64,000 nt of DNA, taken from JAGNGI01 sp035448825 (GTDB lineage: Bacteria > Fidelibacterota > UBA2242). The stretch is from contig DAOTJS010000010.1 of assembly GCA_035448825.1 (NCBI GenBank), forward strand, positions 15,426 through 79,425, in the 5' to 3' direction. A program made the position numbers and the translations under genes. This document shows, piece after piece, positions 44,122-53,263 of the stretch. The notes beneath the pieces are model-generated. The model was not told where the DNA came from. It did no database searches and was given only the letters and a program-made list of their open reading frames with translations. Numbering within the stretch: position 1 is the first letter of the stretch; every line of letters starts with the position of its first letter.

Positions 44122-46656
44122 ATGAGTAAAAAAACTAAAAAACCGACACCTGCGAAAAATATCCCTCCAGAAAACAAGAAGCCGGCAAACCGACTGGCTA
44201 CGATTAATCCCCGAACGGCAATGATCGTAGCATTTTTTATTGTATTACTGATACTAGTTATTTTTTATAAACCTTATGTAATTGATCGTCTTGAACCGGC
44301 CGGCGGCGATCGGATGGCAAGCATTGCTCAGAGTAAATTTATCAACGATTATCGCGAACGAACCGGTGAAATCCCACTCTGGAATCCCGCCATTTTTTGC
44401 GGAGTGCCGATTTATTATGCTCTCTGGTCTAATTCATTCAATCTGGATTATTTAATCAGTAAAATAAGCAAGATCATTGACTGGAAATTGAGCTGGTTTA
44501 TTTTGGCGACGGTAGGGATGTTTTTAATATTCTGGTTGCTGGAATTTCCGTGGTATTATGCTTTGATTGGAACGATTGCCTTTCTCTTTTATCCGCATTA
44601 TCAGGCGCTGATCACCGTTGGTCACTTTGCCAAAGTGCGAGCGGTTTGCGCAATGCCCTTAGCCGTGTTTGGCTTTTTATATTTAGTCAAGAAGCGCAAT
44701 TTTCTGTCATTTTTACTGTTTGTGATCTTTTTCTCGCTCCAGCTGCGCACTCAGCATTACCAGATAGTTTTCTATACTCTATTAATTTTTATGGCTCTGG
44801 GCATTCGGCAAATTGTTGAGTGGATCAAGACCAAACAGGCTCAGAAAATTTACGTTGCGCTTGGGTTATTCATCGCCGGACTGGTGACTTCAGTTTTAAT
44901 GTCAGCTCAGCCGTTATTTGTGGCTAATGAGTACACGCCCTATTCCACTCGCGGCGGCCAAGCCATTAATCTAAAAGAAGATGCAACTCAGCCGGAAGTA
45001 AAAAGTAGCGGTGTGACTTTCGAATATGCGACGCGCTGGTCGCTTAATCCCCGGGAATTAGCGACCTTGATTGTGCCCCGTTTTTATGGCGGCACTTCCC
45101 AGGAACCGTACACCGGTAAAGCCTATCCGCAACTGCGTGGTCAACCTATTCCCGGCTATTGGGGCGAGATGCCGTTTACCCAATCTTGCGAGTATATGGG
45201 GATTTTGACCGTGATTCTGGCTTTGCTGGGCTTGTGGTATTATCGCAAAGATAGGGTGGTAATCAGTTTATTTGTCCTGCTGGTATTTTCGCTGTTACTG
45301 GGCTTCGGCAGTCATTTCCCGATTCTATACAAACCACTCTTCAAGTATTTACCCTATTTTAGCAAGTTTAGAGTTCCGTCAATGATTTTGATTCTGGTTG
45401 ATTTTATCCTGGTAATTCTCTCGCTTTATGGATTGAAAGGCTTGGTGGAAAAATTCGATTTAGCCAAGTATAAAGCGGCTCTAACGGTTAGCGGTTTTTT
45501 TATTTTGTTCGGTTTATTCTTTTTGCTGGTGCCCGGGGTGTTGTCCTACACTTCCGCTCAGGACGCTCAATTTATGGACAATCCGCAAGTGATTGAGCTG
45601 TTGCGTACGGCGCGGCGTGAATTTTTGCAGGCGGATACTCTGCGGATGTTGGTTTTTGTAATTTGTTTTGTGGCTCTGCTGGTGCTATATAAAATGAAAA
45701 AGATTCGTCCGGATTTTCTGATTGGCGCGATGGTCATTCTCATCTCGGTGGATATGATTAATGTCAGCAAACGCTTTCTGCGGGCGGACGAATTAGTGGA
45801 TACCAAATCCCTCGAGCGACGTTATTTTGCCGAAACCCGGTTCGATAAAATTCTCAAAGAGGATCGCGAACCTTTCCGGATTCTGGGACTGGGCAATCAA
45901 TTTCAAAGCAATGATTTAGCTTATCGCTATCAAATCGTTACGGGTTATTCGCCGATCAAGCCCCAACTGATTCAAGATATAATTGATAATAATTTACTTT
46001 CGGGACCGACTCAGAGTTCGTTGAACTGGAATGTCATTAATATGCTGAATGCTAAATATGTCATTGCGCCTGGTATGTTTAACGATGCCAATTTGACGAT
46101 TCTCGATGTTAATCAGCAACGGAAAGAAGTGCTTTATTTAAATGAAGATGCTCTACCGCGGGCCTATTTCGTATCCGAAGTCAGGTTTTTACCGTCGGAA
46201 AAAGATGTGGTAGCCTTTATGAACACGACCGAGTTCGATCCGGCTAAAATGGCTTTGACGAGTGTCGCGCTCGATACTTCCGGAGGATTTGATACCGAAG
46301 GAAGTGCTCAGGTAAGCGATTATACTCCCAATCGCGTGGTGTTAAATGTCGAAACCGAGCGCCCGGCCTTTTTAGTTTTGGCTGATGCTTATTATCCGAT
46401 AGGTTGGACGGCTCGCGTCAACGGCGTCGAAACGCCGATTTATCAGGTCAATCATGTTTTGCGAGGGGTGCCGGTTCCAGCGGGAAATTATGCGGTGGAA
46501 TTTAAATTCCTGCCGCGTAGCTATCAGGTGGCGTCTCAGGTTTCCACTATTTCTTGTGACATTGTCTGGCTTAGCCTGCTGGGAGTGTTGATTTATCAAA
46601 ATCGTGAGAAAATAAAAAACCTCAAGAAAAAACGGCCAGCGCCTGCTAAAAAGTGA
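44122..46656 (+). CDS. YfhO-like membrane protein
   Basis: An 844-residue membrane protein. A Lys/Pro-rich cytoplasmic start is followed by a helix (MIVAFFIVLLILVIFY), a periplasmic loop with GGDRMASIAQSKFINDYRERTGEIPLWNP, about ten further helices, and a large C-terminal extracytoplasmic domain with LVLADAYYPIGWTARVNGVE, the signature of YfhO proteins. These are GT-C-like proteins linked to surface glycosylation (in Gram-positives, teichoic-acid glucosylation). It follows the flippase by 13 bases. Confidence 0.85.
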   Translation: MSKKTKKPTPAKNIPPENKKPANRLATINPRTAMIVAFFIVLLILVIFYKPYVIDRLEPAGGDRMASIAQSKFINDYRERTGEIPLWNPAIFCGVPIYYALWSNSFNLDYLISKISKIIDWKLSWFILATVGMFLIFWLLEFPWYYALIGTIAFLFYPHYQALITVGHFAKVRAVCAMPLAVFGFLYLVKKRNFLSFLLFVIFFSLQLRTQHYQIVFYTLLIFMALGIRQIVEWIKTKQAQKIYVALGLFIAGLVTSVLMSAQPLFVANEYTPYSTRGGQAINLKEDATQPEVKSSGVTFEYATRWSLNPRELATLIVPRFYGGTSQEPYTGKAYPQLRGQPIPGYWGEMPFTQSCEYMGILTVILALLGLWYYRKDRVVISLFVLLVFSLLLGFGSHFPILYKPLFKYLPYFSKFRVPSMILILVDFILVILSLYGLKGLVEKFDLAKYKAALTVSGFFILFGLFFLLVPGVLSYTSAQDAQFMDNPQVIELLRTARREFLQADTLRMLVFVICFVALLVLYKMKKIRPDFLIGAMVILISVDMINVSKRFLRADELVDTKSLERRYFAETRFDKILKEDREPFRILGLGNQFQSNDLAYRYQIVTGYSPIKPQLIQDIIDNNLLSGPTQSSLNWNVINMLNAKYVIAPGMFNDANLTILDVNQQRKEVLYLNEDALPRAYFVSEVRFLPSEKDVVAFMNTTEFDPAKMALTSVALDTSGGFDTEGSAQVSDYTPNRVVLNVETERPAFLVLADAYYPIGWTARVNGVETPIYQVNHVLRGVPVPAGNYAVEFKFLPRSYQVASQVSTISCDIVWLSLLGVLIYQNREKIKNLKKKRPAPAKK

Positions 46657-46705
46657 CCGGTGATTTTATAAATGCAATTAAAATAATTATTATCGGCAGT
46701 TTTCG

Positions 46706-47911
46706 ATGGAGATAAAAATTTATCGTCATTCGGGTAATATCAAGCGCTTGCTCCTAATTCTGGCAATCGCGATGATTTTTACCTTGCTGAATTACACTCA
46801 GAAAATCGTCACGCGCTTGCGCCAGGATTCCGCTAATTTGATTCGGTTTTATGCCGACATTTATGCCAAAGCCGCTATGGATATGAGCAATAATGACTTT
46901 AGTTTTATTTTCGAAGAAATAATCCAGAAAACCTCGACTCCGATGATTCTCTCGGATGCCGAGGCTATGGAACCAACCGCCTGGCGCAACATTGGCGTTC
47001 CGGATAACGATCGTTCGCCCGCTACTCTGGCTAAAGTCAAGAAGATAATGCAGGAAATGGATCGAGAAAATCAGCCAATTCCACTGAAATATGAAGATCG
47101 AGTATTGCAATACATTCATTTCGGCGATACCAATATGATTCGCCAACTGCGGCGCTTGCCCTATATCGAAATTGCCATCGTCGGGCTTTTTATTCTGCTG
47201 GGATATGTCGGTTTTTCGTTAATCCGAGAAAATGAGAAGCGCTCAATCTGGGTTGGTATGGCAAAAGAAACCGCGCATCAATTAGGCACGCCGTTGACCG
47301 CGCTGATGGGTTGGTTGGAATTGCTGAAGGATGAAATCGGCGACAATGCCAATATCAGCGAAATTGCGCGCGACATTCAGCGGTTGGAAAAAGTGGCCAA
47401 TCGTTTTTCGCAGATCGGCAGTCGCCCGGTTCTAAAACCAACTAACATTAATTCGGTCATTAACGATGCCATTTCGTATTATCGGCGTCGTTTACCGCAA
47501 CTGGGACCGGGCATCAGTCTGGAATTTATCCCGTCCGGCGATTACATCGTCAACCTGAATGCGGATTTATTTTCCTGGGCGCTGGAAAATTTGATCAAGA
47601 ATGCTATTGACGCCGTATCTCAGGAAAACGGTAAAATAAGAGTGGAATTAAATCCCCTCCATGGTGGGAAGAAGATCGCCATTGATGTCATTGATAACGG
47701 TAAGGGAATTAGTAAGCGCAACCGTAAGAATATTTTCCGTCCGGGTTACAGCACCAAGCAACGCGGCTGGGGTCTGGGACTTAGTCTGGCAATGCGCATA
47801 GTAAAAGAATATCACCGCGGACAGTTATTCGTCTTGATGAGCAAGCCTAATGAAAAAACTGTGATGAGAATCGTGCTGAAAAATCCACAGGAAAACCGGG
47901 ACAGGGATTAG
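46706..47911 (+). CDS. Membrane sensor histidine kinase
   Basis: A 401-residue two-component sensor. Helices at about 12-30 and 155-173 flank a roughly 120-residue extracytoplasmic domain. The phosphoacceptor His191 is in KETAHQLGTPLTALMGW and the ATP-binding domain has ENLIKNAIDAV (N box), DVIDNGKGIS (G1) and GWGLGLSLAMRIV (G2). No response-regulator gene is adjacent, so it is an orphan here. The HQLGTPL form of the H-box is unusual in Proteobacteria but common in FCB-group kinases, as far as I recall. Confidence 0.9.
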   Translation: MEIKIYRHSGNIKRLLLILAIAMIFTLLNYTQKIVTRLRQDSANLIRFYADIYAKAAMDMSNNDFSFIFEEIIQKTSTPMILSDAEAMEPTAWRNIGVPDNDRSPATLAKVKKIMQEMDRENQPIPLKYEDRVLQYIHFGDTNMIRQLRRLPYIEIAIVGLFILLGYVGFSLIRENEKRSIWVGMAKETAHQLGTPLTALMGWLELLKDEIGDNANISEIARDIQRLEKVANRFSQIGSRPVLKPTNINSVINDAISYYRRRLPQLGPGISLEFIPSGDYIVNLNADLFSWALENLIKNAIDAVSQENGKIRVELNPLHGGKKIAIDVIDNGKGISKRNRKNIFRPGYSTKQRGWGLGLSLAMRIVKEYHRGQLFVLMSKPNEKTVMRIVLKNPQENRDRD

Positions 47912-48048
47912 AAATCAGACTGTTTTTCGGCTTGACTTTAATGACTTTAATATCCTAACTTTACCCGCTTTTTTACCGATGATAATCAAGTTTGTCATAG
48001 TAATTTAATATGATTGTTTTTTCATAATCAGAGATAAAATTTTGACAA

Positions 48049-48124
48049 CGGGGTGTAGCGCAGTCCGGTTTAGCGCACCTGCTTTGGGAGCAGGGGGTCG
48101 GTGGTTCAAATCCACTCACCCCGA
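48049..48124 (+). tRNA. tRNA-Pro (anticodon TGG)
   Basis: The acceptor stem CGGGGTG (48049-48055) pairs with CACCCCG (48117-48123), with A74-type discriminator at 48124. The anticodon loop TTTGGGA after CCTGC gives TGG. The T-arm GGTGG-TTCAAAT-CCACT is standard. CCA is not encoded. A TAAAAT at 48035-48040 could be its -10 box. Confidence 0.95.
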
Positions 48125-48147
48125 CGATCTTTCTGATTTTTACTAAT

Positions 48148-48221
48148 GCCCCGATAGCTCAAGTGGATAGAGCATCTGCCTTCTAAGCAGGTGGTTGCAG
48201 GTTCGAGTCCTGCTCGGGGTA
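48148..48221 (+). tRNA. tRNA-Arg (anticodon TCT)
   Basis: The acceptor stem GCCCCGA (48148-48154) pairs with TCGGGGT (48214-48220), discriminator A at 48221. The anticodon loop CTTCTAA gives TCT, reading AGA. D-arm GCTC/GAGC and T-arm GCAGG-TTCGAGT-CCTGC are intact. It lies 23 bases after tRNA-Pro. Confidence 0.95.
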
Positions 48222-48249
48222 CACGCAAATTTACTAATCGTTGTAAAAA

Positions 48250-48351
48250 TTGGATAATTCAAATGAAAGAGCATCTGCCTTCTAAGCAGGTGGTTGCAGG
48301 TTCTTCCGTAGGAATCCCGAAACGTCGGGAGAGTCCTGTTCGGGGTACACG
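48250..48351 (+). pseudogene. Decayed tandem copy of tRNA-Arg(TCT) with an insertion
   Basis: Bases 48268-48303 repeat the anticodon and T-arm of the intact tRNA-Arg (48170-48205) exactly. The 5' part is degraded (acceptor and D-stem no longer pair) and the T-loop is split after GGTTC by 27 extra bases (48304-48330) holding a TCCCG/CGGGA palindrome. The 3' part continues (GAGTCCTGTTCGGGGTAC). It cannot fold as a tRNA. Confidence 0.85.
48304..48330. repeat. 27-base palindromic insertion in the tRNA-Arg copy
   Basis: The insert contains TCCCG at 48315-48319 and CGGGA at 48326-48330 separated by six bases. Similar TCCCG...CGGGA palindromes lie at 54073-54087 and 54144-54164. It resembles a short REP-like repeat. 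Confidence 0.6.
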
Positions 48352-48761
48352 CACGTTTTATTAATTTTTAACAGGAGTTCGATGTCAGCCTCAGCAGAAA
48401 GCGAGTTGATTTGAGGAGTCGAATTGACCTGAGATATACAGTCTTTTGGGTAATAGTTGATGAGCCATCGAACCGGAAATCAGGTTAGCCCCAAAATTTA
48501 CCGGTAAGCGATGTCGGGAATATTCGATCTGCTAGATATTTTTACATTCGTCATTGACCAATTCGATCACGACTCTTTTACCCAGCAGGATTTTATCAAG
48601 TCATATTCGTAGGCGTATTTTTTAAAATTGTCGCAAATTTGGGTAATCAGACAGGGGCAAGCCGATAAATGAGATTCCAGTACACTCTCCAACCGCACAC
48701 CTTTTCAACTAAATTGTTAATGGTGATTAATGGCAAAATCTCGGCTTGACACGAGTTATTC
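48352..48761. other. Gap after the tRNA genes, with a possible decayed minus-strand frame
   Basis: About 410 bases without a confident gene. On the minus strand a frame from GTG at 48698 to 48567 encodes 43 residues including HLSACPCL and ICDNFKKYAYEYD. Joining the next frame near 48590 would continue to ILLGKRVVIELVNDECKNI before a stop. This looks like a short, frameshifted coding remnant; I cannot name it. The rest shows nothing clear. Confidence 0.3.
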
Positions 48762-49172
48762 TTACTCGTCTTCTTTGTATTTGAAGGCGCGCAGGTTTTT
48801 AATGCCGAAATGGGGATAATCCGATTCGATGTAAAGGTCAGAATAGAAAATTAATTGCCAGCTGGCAGTTACCCCTGGCTCCAGGGGAAAAGTCATTCTA
48901 TAATTGTCTCCCCCTAATTTTAATTTAAAAGTAGAGTCCGCATAAAATTCACCTTCCACATACCAGTCGGGATAGACAGTTTCAGAACCATTGTTCGTTA
49001 CAGTACCGATAACGGATAATTGCTCCGTCGTGTAAGATTTGCTCGTGATAGCAAACTTCATTTTTTTTATTACCTCGACATCCAGCGAGCCGGTGGTGAC
49101 TGGCATATCTTCGCAACTCAAGAAAAAGAAAATGAGTATCAGAACAGGGATGTAAACATTAATTTTTTTCAT
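48762..49172 (-). CDS. Small lipoprotein, last gene of the caspase operon
   Basis: A predicted lipoprotein of about 136 residues. The signal sequence ends in the lipobox FLSC followed by Glu; the mature part has a FxxAITSKSYTTEQLSVIGTVTNNG beta-sandwich pattern, like small FxLYD-type domains that carry 'TVTNNGSETV' motifs. I start at the ATG at 49172, with GGAGG six bases upstream; the ATG at 49184 has none. It is 85 bases downstream of the DUF4384-like gene on the same strand. Function unknown. Confidence 0.7.
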   Translation of the reverse strand: MKKINVYIPVLILIFFFLSCEDMPVTTGSLDVEVIKKMKFAITSKSYTTEQLSVIGTVTNNGSETVYPDWYVEGEFYADSTFKLKLGGDNYRMTFPLEPGVTASWQLIFYSDLYIESDYPHFGIKNLRAFKYKEDE

Positions 49173-49257
49173 AATAACCTCCATTCAAATGAAATATACA
49201 TTAGTTTTTCGATTGAGACAAGGCGGAGCGAAATTCGGCCTAACACAAGTTGTGTTT

Positions 49258-50036
49258 TTATTTAAAAATCTGAATGGGGATGACTTTCTCGACGCGCTGG
49301 GAAAGCGGCACGCGCACCAACCATTTCTGGAAATCGGTGAAACTCTGCTCTCCAGCAGACAGCACCACAAAATCCTTGCGCACGGTTTGAAATTTATCAA
49401 TTTCAGCGATTCGGTTTTTACAAAACACTCCGAAGATGGCTTCAGCTGTCACCAATTTATTGGAATCAGCCTGGACTTTATAGGAAATGCCTCGTTTCTG
49501 TTCGGCGGCAGTCGGAATCCGCAACGGAATACCGGCTTTGATGGCATTATCCGGTGAGATTGGATTGGGGAACATCAGTAAAACCGAATTGTCCGCCAGA
49601 AAATCGAAAAGGTAGAGATAACCGTCGGTGGAAGATTTCGCCGTGATGAATAGCGGATCGCCGTCTTTGAGGACATTGCGGTTGACGGATAATTCGAGTG
49701 ACAGCGCCGGATCACGTTCACCGCGAGTCGGCTCGACCAGAGCCTGGAGCTTTACGCGATATTTCAAAATGTCATCGGTGAAAACCGGTTTGGAAGAGAT
49801 GATTTTCTCTTCTACAATGTAGCCCGCTTGAGTCGAAATTGCGAAAATGTTGACTGCTGTCTGCTCCTGCGGGCAAAGGCCAGGGTTTTGTTTTTGGCTT
49901 CAGCCAGGGATGTGTTGCCGTCGAAAACCAGAACCGTGTCAACTAAGACACGAACGGCTTTAGGCGATTGACTAAATCCGGAAACGGTTGCCAGACTGAG
50001 TATGATTAGGGCAATGATGATTTTATTTTGCGGCAT
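49258..50036 (-). pseudogene. Exported DUF4384-like protein gene with a frameshift
   Basis: Two minus-strand frames make one gene. The first (50036 to about 49865) encodes a signal peptide (IIALIILSLATVSGFSQ) and VLVDTVLVFDGNTSLAEAKNKTLAFARR. The second, from about 49864 to 49258, continues AISTQAGYIVEEKIISSKPVFTDDILKYRVKLQALVEP and then a DUF4384 domain with DGYLYLFDFLADNSVLLMFPN. The frame changes right after FARR, where homologous proteins as I recall them carry a longer alpha-helical part, so bases may also be missing. It follows the caspase gene by 19 bases. Either a real disruption or a sequencing error; the C-terminal domain looks intact. Confidence 0.72.
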
Positions 50037-50055
50037 TTCTTTATACTAATAAAAA

Positions 50056-53000
50056 TTACGGCTGAGTAGGGGTGGTATAACGCAGGAGAATCCGCTTTTC
50101 GCGTTCCGGAGTTACGCCGGGAGTTTGCTGGCGATTATTTAGACGGCGCGCCTCGTATGGTATTTTCTCGGCGAGATAGTTTTGTATTTCCCCGATAGTT
50201 AGGATTTTATCGCCGTTTTGATCGGCTTCGCCCTGTAAACCTTTCAAGAAATAATAGGTGTAGAGGCTATGTTTTTTTTCGGGAAACCAGGAACTGACTT
50301 CATCGCCCGATGAAGAGGTGAATTCTACAATATTATCGGCAACGGCATGTTCTTTTTCAACTGCAATCATTATCGGGCTGATATTTTTAATCAACGTTCC
50401 TTCGTTGCTGGCGCCGGAGAAACAGGCGTCAATGACGACTGTCGTGCCGGCAGTTTTGATTTTATTGAGTTCGGCGTAAAAATCCTCGAGCGCGATGCCG
50501 CCCACGCGGATGTAATTCGGATCGCAATCTACCGGCATAAAATAGCCGCGTTTGCTTTCCGGATCGGGCGCACCGTGACCAACATAATAAAAGAAAACCT
50601 CAGCCGTGTCTTTCTTCGTATTGCTAAGCTTCTGCATCGCCGTCCGGAATTGCGACTGGGTAGCGTCTTTGTAAAGGAGAATGTTGCCTTCCCGATAGCC
50701 CAGAGTTTTGATCAAATATTGCTTAACGAATTCCGCATCGCGATGGGCGAAAGTTACATCCGGAATATCCGGATTCTGGTAATCGCGATTGGCAATGATC
50801 AATGCAATCGCGTCCGGTTTAGCGCCCCGGCCTTCGGGAATATTCAATTCGACGTCAATGGAAAAACCGTCGGAAGTATAATCACTGCCCGCTTCTTTGC
50901 CTTTCAGGACGAATTCCTGAGGTGTGCTGATGCGCTGATTGAAAGCCAATTCGAGTGGAATGTTGACGGCGCCCCATTCGCGATAATATTCCGAAAGAGT
51001 GAGGAAAATAGGCACAGCAGTGGCAAGGTTGTTGGTGTAAATTTTAATGCTCAGGTCTTGATACTCACCTTCCTTAAGGTCGCCGAGGGTGAATTGCTGA
51101 ACGCGCTCTTTAGTGTCCTTGCCGACGAAGAAAACGTTTTGATCGAGACGCAGAGCGGCGCGGACATCGCGCGCCAGGCTGGTGCCTTGATTCTGGATGC
51201 GTACGATAACTTCGACGATTTCTTCCGGCTCGATCATTCCGTTGCCGCTTTGATCAATGATTTGGACACCGGCTTTGACCAGTTTGACAAAATAAGGTCG
51301 CGTCTCGAATTGGATCAGCATCGGATCGAGGTTAAATCCGTTAGATTCCTGAATAATGCAATTTAGCCGCACGTTATCTGCTGCAATTTTATAGCGGGCT
51401 TTGAGGGGAATTTCGACATAAGACGTTTCATTTGGAGTGATATTGCCGATCAATGTTCGGGGCGAGAAGTCGAGTTCGCCAATATTTGCTCCGCTGAGAA
51501 CGGCAGTCACATTGTAAGCCGTGCCCTGACCGACGTTGGTGACCCCGATTTTCAAGATTCCAGTTTCATTAGCATCAAGATAATTATTGCCAGACGGTTC
51601 GGCGAAATTTACTTCAGCCTGAAGTTTAGGAGGCAAACCATAGCCGGTGCCAGCCAGAATGCGACCACCTTCATCGCCCGCCAACTCCGCGAGTTCATCA
51701 TAGACAATCTCCCAGAGTTTGACGGTTTTATCTTCACTGGCGGAGACTAAGAATTTCCCAGTTTGGTCGTAGGTGATGGCGGTAATTATGCTATTATGAG
51801 CTCGTAGAGTGGTGATTGGCAACCCGTCTTCGGTGCGTTTGAAAACGAGATTATTATCGGACATTCCGCAGGCGATAGACAAACCATCCGGATAGCTGAA
51901 AGCAAGCGAAGTAACCGCTGAATTAAAATCGGCAATGGTGCGAATCGGCGTCAGGTCGTGGGCGTTCCACAGGCGGACAGTTTTGTCATCGCCGCCGGTT
52001 GCCAGGATCTCACCATCCGGGCTAAAGGCGATGGCGTTGATCCAGAGCAGATGTGCATTATTCTGAGACTTGATCAGGGCGCCGTCCCGAACATTCCAGA
52101 GATTAATGGATTGATCGTAACCGGTGCTGGCTAATCGCAAACCTTCCGGGCTAAATGATAGCCCTTTAATTTCGTCGGTATGGCCTTTTAGACTCTGGGC
52201 TAATTGGCCATCGGAAACCTGATAAATTTTAATGGTGAAATTCGCCAGAGCGGCGGCGATCAGCTTGCCGTCCGGGCTAAAGGCTAAACTCTTGACGCCG
52301 TCCGGGTCAGCCGGAATGTTCAAAAGTTGATTATTCCCTTCGACCTGCCAGAGAATGATCGAACCATCATCGGCTCCCGTGGCTAAAATTGATTCGAATG
52401 GATGAAAAGCCAGGCAGGTGACGTATTTGGTGTGGCCCATCAGGGTGGAAAGCAACGCTTTATTTTTAACATCCCAGATTTTCACGGTACGATCGTCACT
52501 GCCACTAGCCAGCAGGGCGCCATCATTGCTGAAAGCGACAGCGTTGACCGGCCGGTTGTGACCGCTTAAAGTGGCGAGGTGATTGACGGCTTGAATTTTT
52601 CGGTCGGTGCGAGCGGTGAAGGATTGTCCCTGGAAATCTACCCGGACATAAATCAGATGCTGTTCTCCATCACGGGAAAATTGAAAGTAGCCAATCGGCG
52701 TTAGAGTTGCGATGCTGGCTTTAAAAGATGGTGCAATGGAAATTGGCATCAGCAGACTGCCCTTCTTTTTATACTGAGGAACTGTGAAGGGAAAGCGCTG
52801 AAGGTCGGGACGATATTCGCCCAGCTCAATGCTGACCGGAGCCGGGTAGGCTTTGCTGGTGATTTGCTCCAATTCGCGCTCGATGGCGGCTTGCTGTTCG
52901 GCTTTGATTTCGGCAAATCTCTGCTCGATTTCCTGGCGTTTGAGGTCGTTTTGTTTCAGGCGCTCGTCGTATTCCGCGGTGGTCTCGAATTCGCCTCTCG

Positions 53001-53190
53001 GCTGAATATTTAATTCGAGCAAGAGGACGGAATCTATTTGAGCTTTAATTTTCAGTTCGAGGTTTTGCAAGTCGCTGAGAATGGCTTGAAGGCGCACCTG
53101 GGTGGTATTTATGTCGTTTACCTGGGCAGATAATTGATTACTGATTAATAAAATGAGTAATAAAATTAACGGTCGCCGCAAGTTACGCAT
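50056..53190 (-). CDS. Exported WD40-CARDB-caspase (metacaspase-like) protein
   Basis: A 1044-residue protein with a signal peptide (RPLILLLILLISNQLSAQ). Next comes a coiled-coil segment (about 30-115), a linker, then seven WD40 repeats (about 205-495; e.g. SGHNRPVNAVAFSNDGALLASGSDD), one full propeller. Two CARDB-like beta-domains follow (about 510-740, with QIIDQSGNGMIEPEEIVEV), and a C-terminal caspase domain (about 790-1040). The dyad is present: His872 in YYVGHGAPD and Cys923 in VVIDACFSGAS. A calcium-type loop DQNGDKILTIGE lies near residue 990. It is predicted to act in the periplasm or at the cell surface, and sits in an operon with two lipoproteins and a DUF4384-like protein. Its substrate is unknown. 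Confidence 0.9.
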   Translation of the reverse strand: MRNLRRPLILLLILLISNQLSAQVNDINTTQVRLQAILSDLQNLELKIKAQIDSVLLLELNIQPRGEFETTAEYDERLKQNDLKRQEIEQRFAEIKAEQQAAIERELEQITSKAYPAPVSIELGEYRPDLQRFPFTVPQYKKKGSLLMPISIAPSFKASIATLTPIGYFQFSRDGEQHLIYVRVDFQGQSFTARTDRKIQAVNHLATLSGHNRPVNAVAFSNDGALLASGSDDRTVKIWDVKNKALLSTLMGHTKYVTCLAFHPFESILATGADDGSIILWQVEGNNQLLNIPADPDGVKSLAFSPDGKLIAAALANFTIKIYQVSDGQLAQSLKGHTDEIKGLSFSPEGLRLASTGYDQSINLWNVRDGALIKSQNNAHLLWINAIAFSPDGEILATGGDDKTVRLWNAHDLTPIRTIADFNSAVTSLAFSYPDGLSIACGMSDNNLVFKRTEDGLPITTLRAHNSIITAITYDQTGKFLVSASEDKTVKLWEIVYDELAELAGDEGGRILAGTGYGLPPKLQAEVNFAEPSGNNYLDANETGILKIGVTNVGQGTAYNVTAVLSGANIGELDFSPRTLIGNITPNETSYVEIPLKARYKIAADNVRLNCIIQESNGFNLDPMLIQFETRPYFVKLVKAGVQIIDQSGNGMIEPEEIVEVIVRIQNQGTSLARDVRAALRLDQNVFFVGKDTKERVQQFTLGDLKEGEYQDLSIKIYTNNLATAVPIFLTLSEYYREWGAVNIPLELAFNQRISTPQEFVLKGKEAGSDYTSDGFSIDVELNIPEGRGAKPDAIALIIANRDYQNPDIPDVTFAHRDAEFVKQYLIKTLGYREGNILLYKDATQSQFRTAMQKLSNTKKDTAEVFFYYVGHGAPDPESKRGYFMPVDCDPNYIRVGGIALEDFYAELNKIKTAGTTVVIDACFSGASNEGTLIKNISPIMIAVEKEHAVADNIVEFTSSSGDEVSSWFPEKKHSLYTYYFLKGLQGEADQNGDKILTIGEIQNYLAEKIPYEARRLNNRQQTPGVTPEREKRILLRYTTPTQP

Positions 53191-53263
53191 GACATTTTCC
53201 TGGCTAATGTTTTAAAATTGATCATCCTTGCTACTCGTTATTTTTCAATTTGACAGGATGATT

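Noticed and set aside
50347..51366. A 339-residue plus-strand open frame opposite the caspase gene
   Set aside because: It lies fully antisense to the well-supported WD40-caspase gene, has no ribosome site or domain and contains composition typical of a shadow frame.
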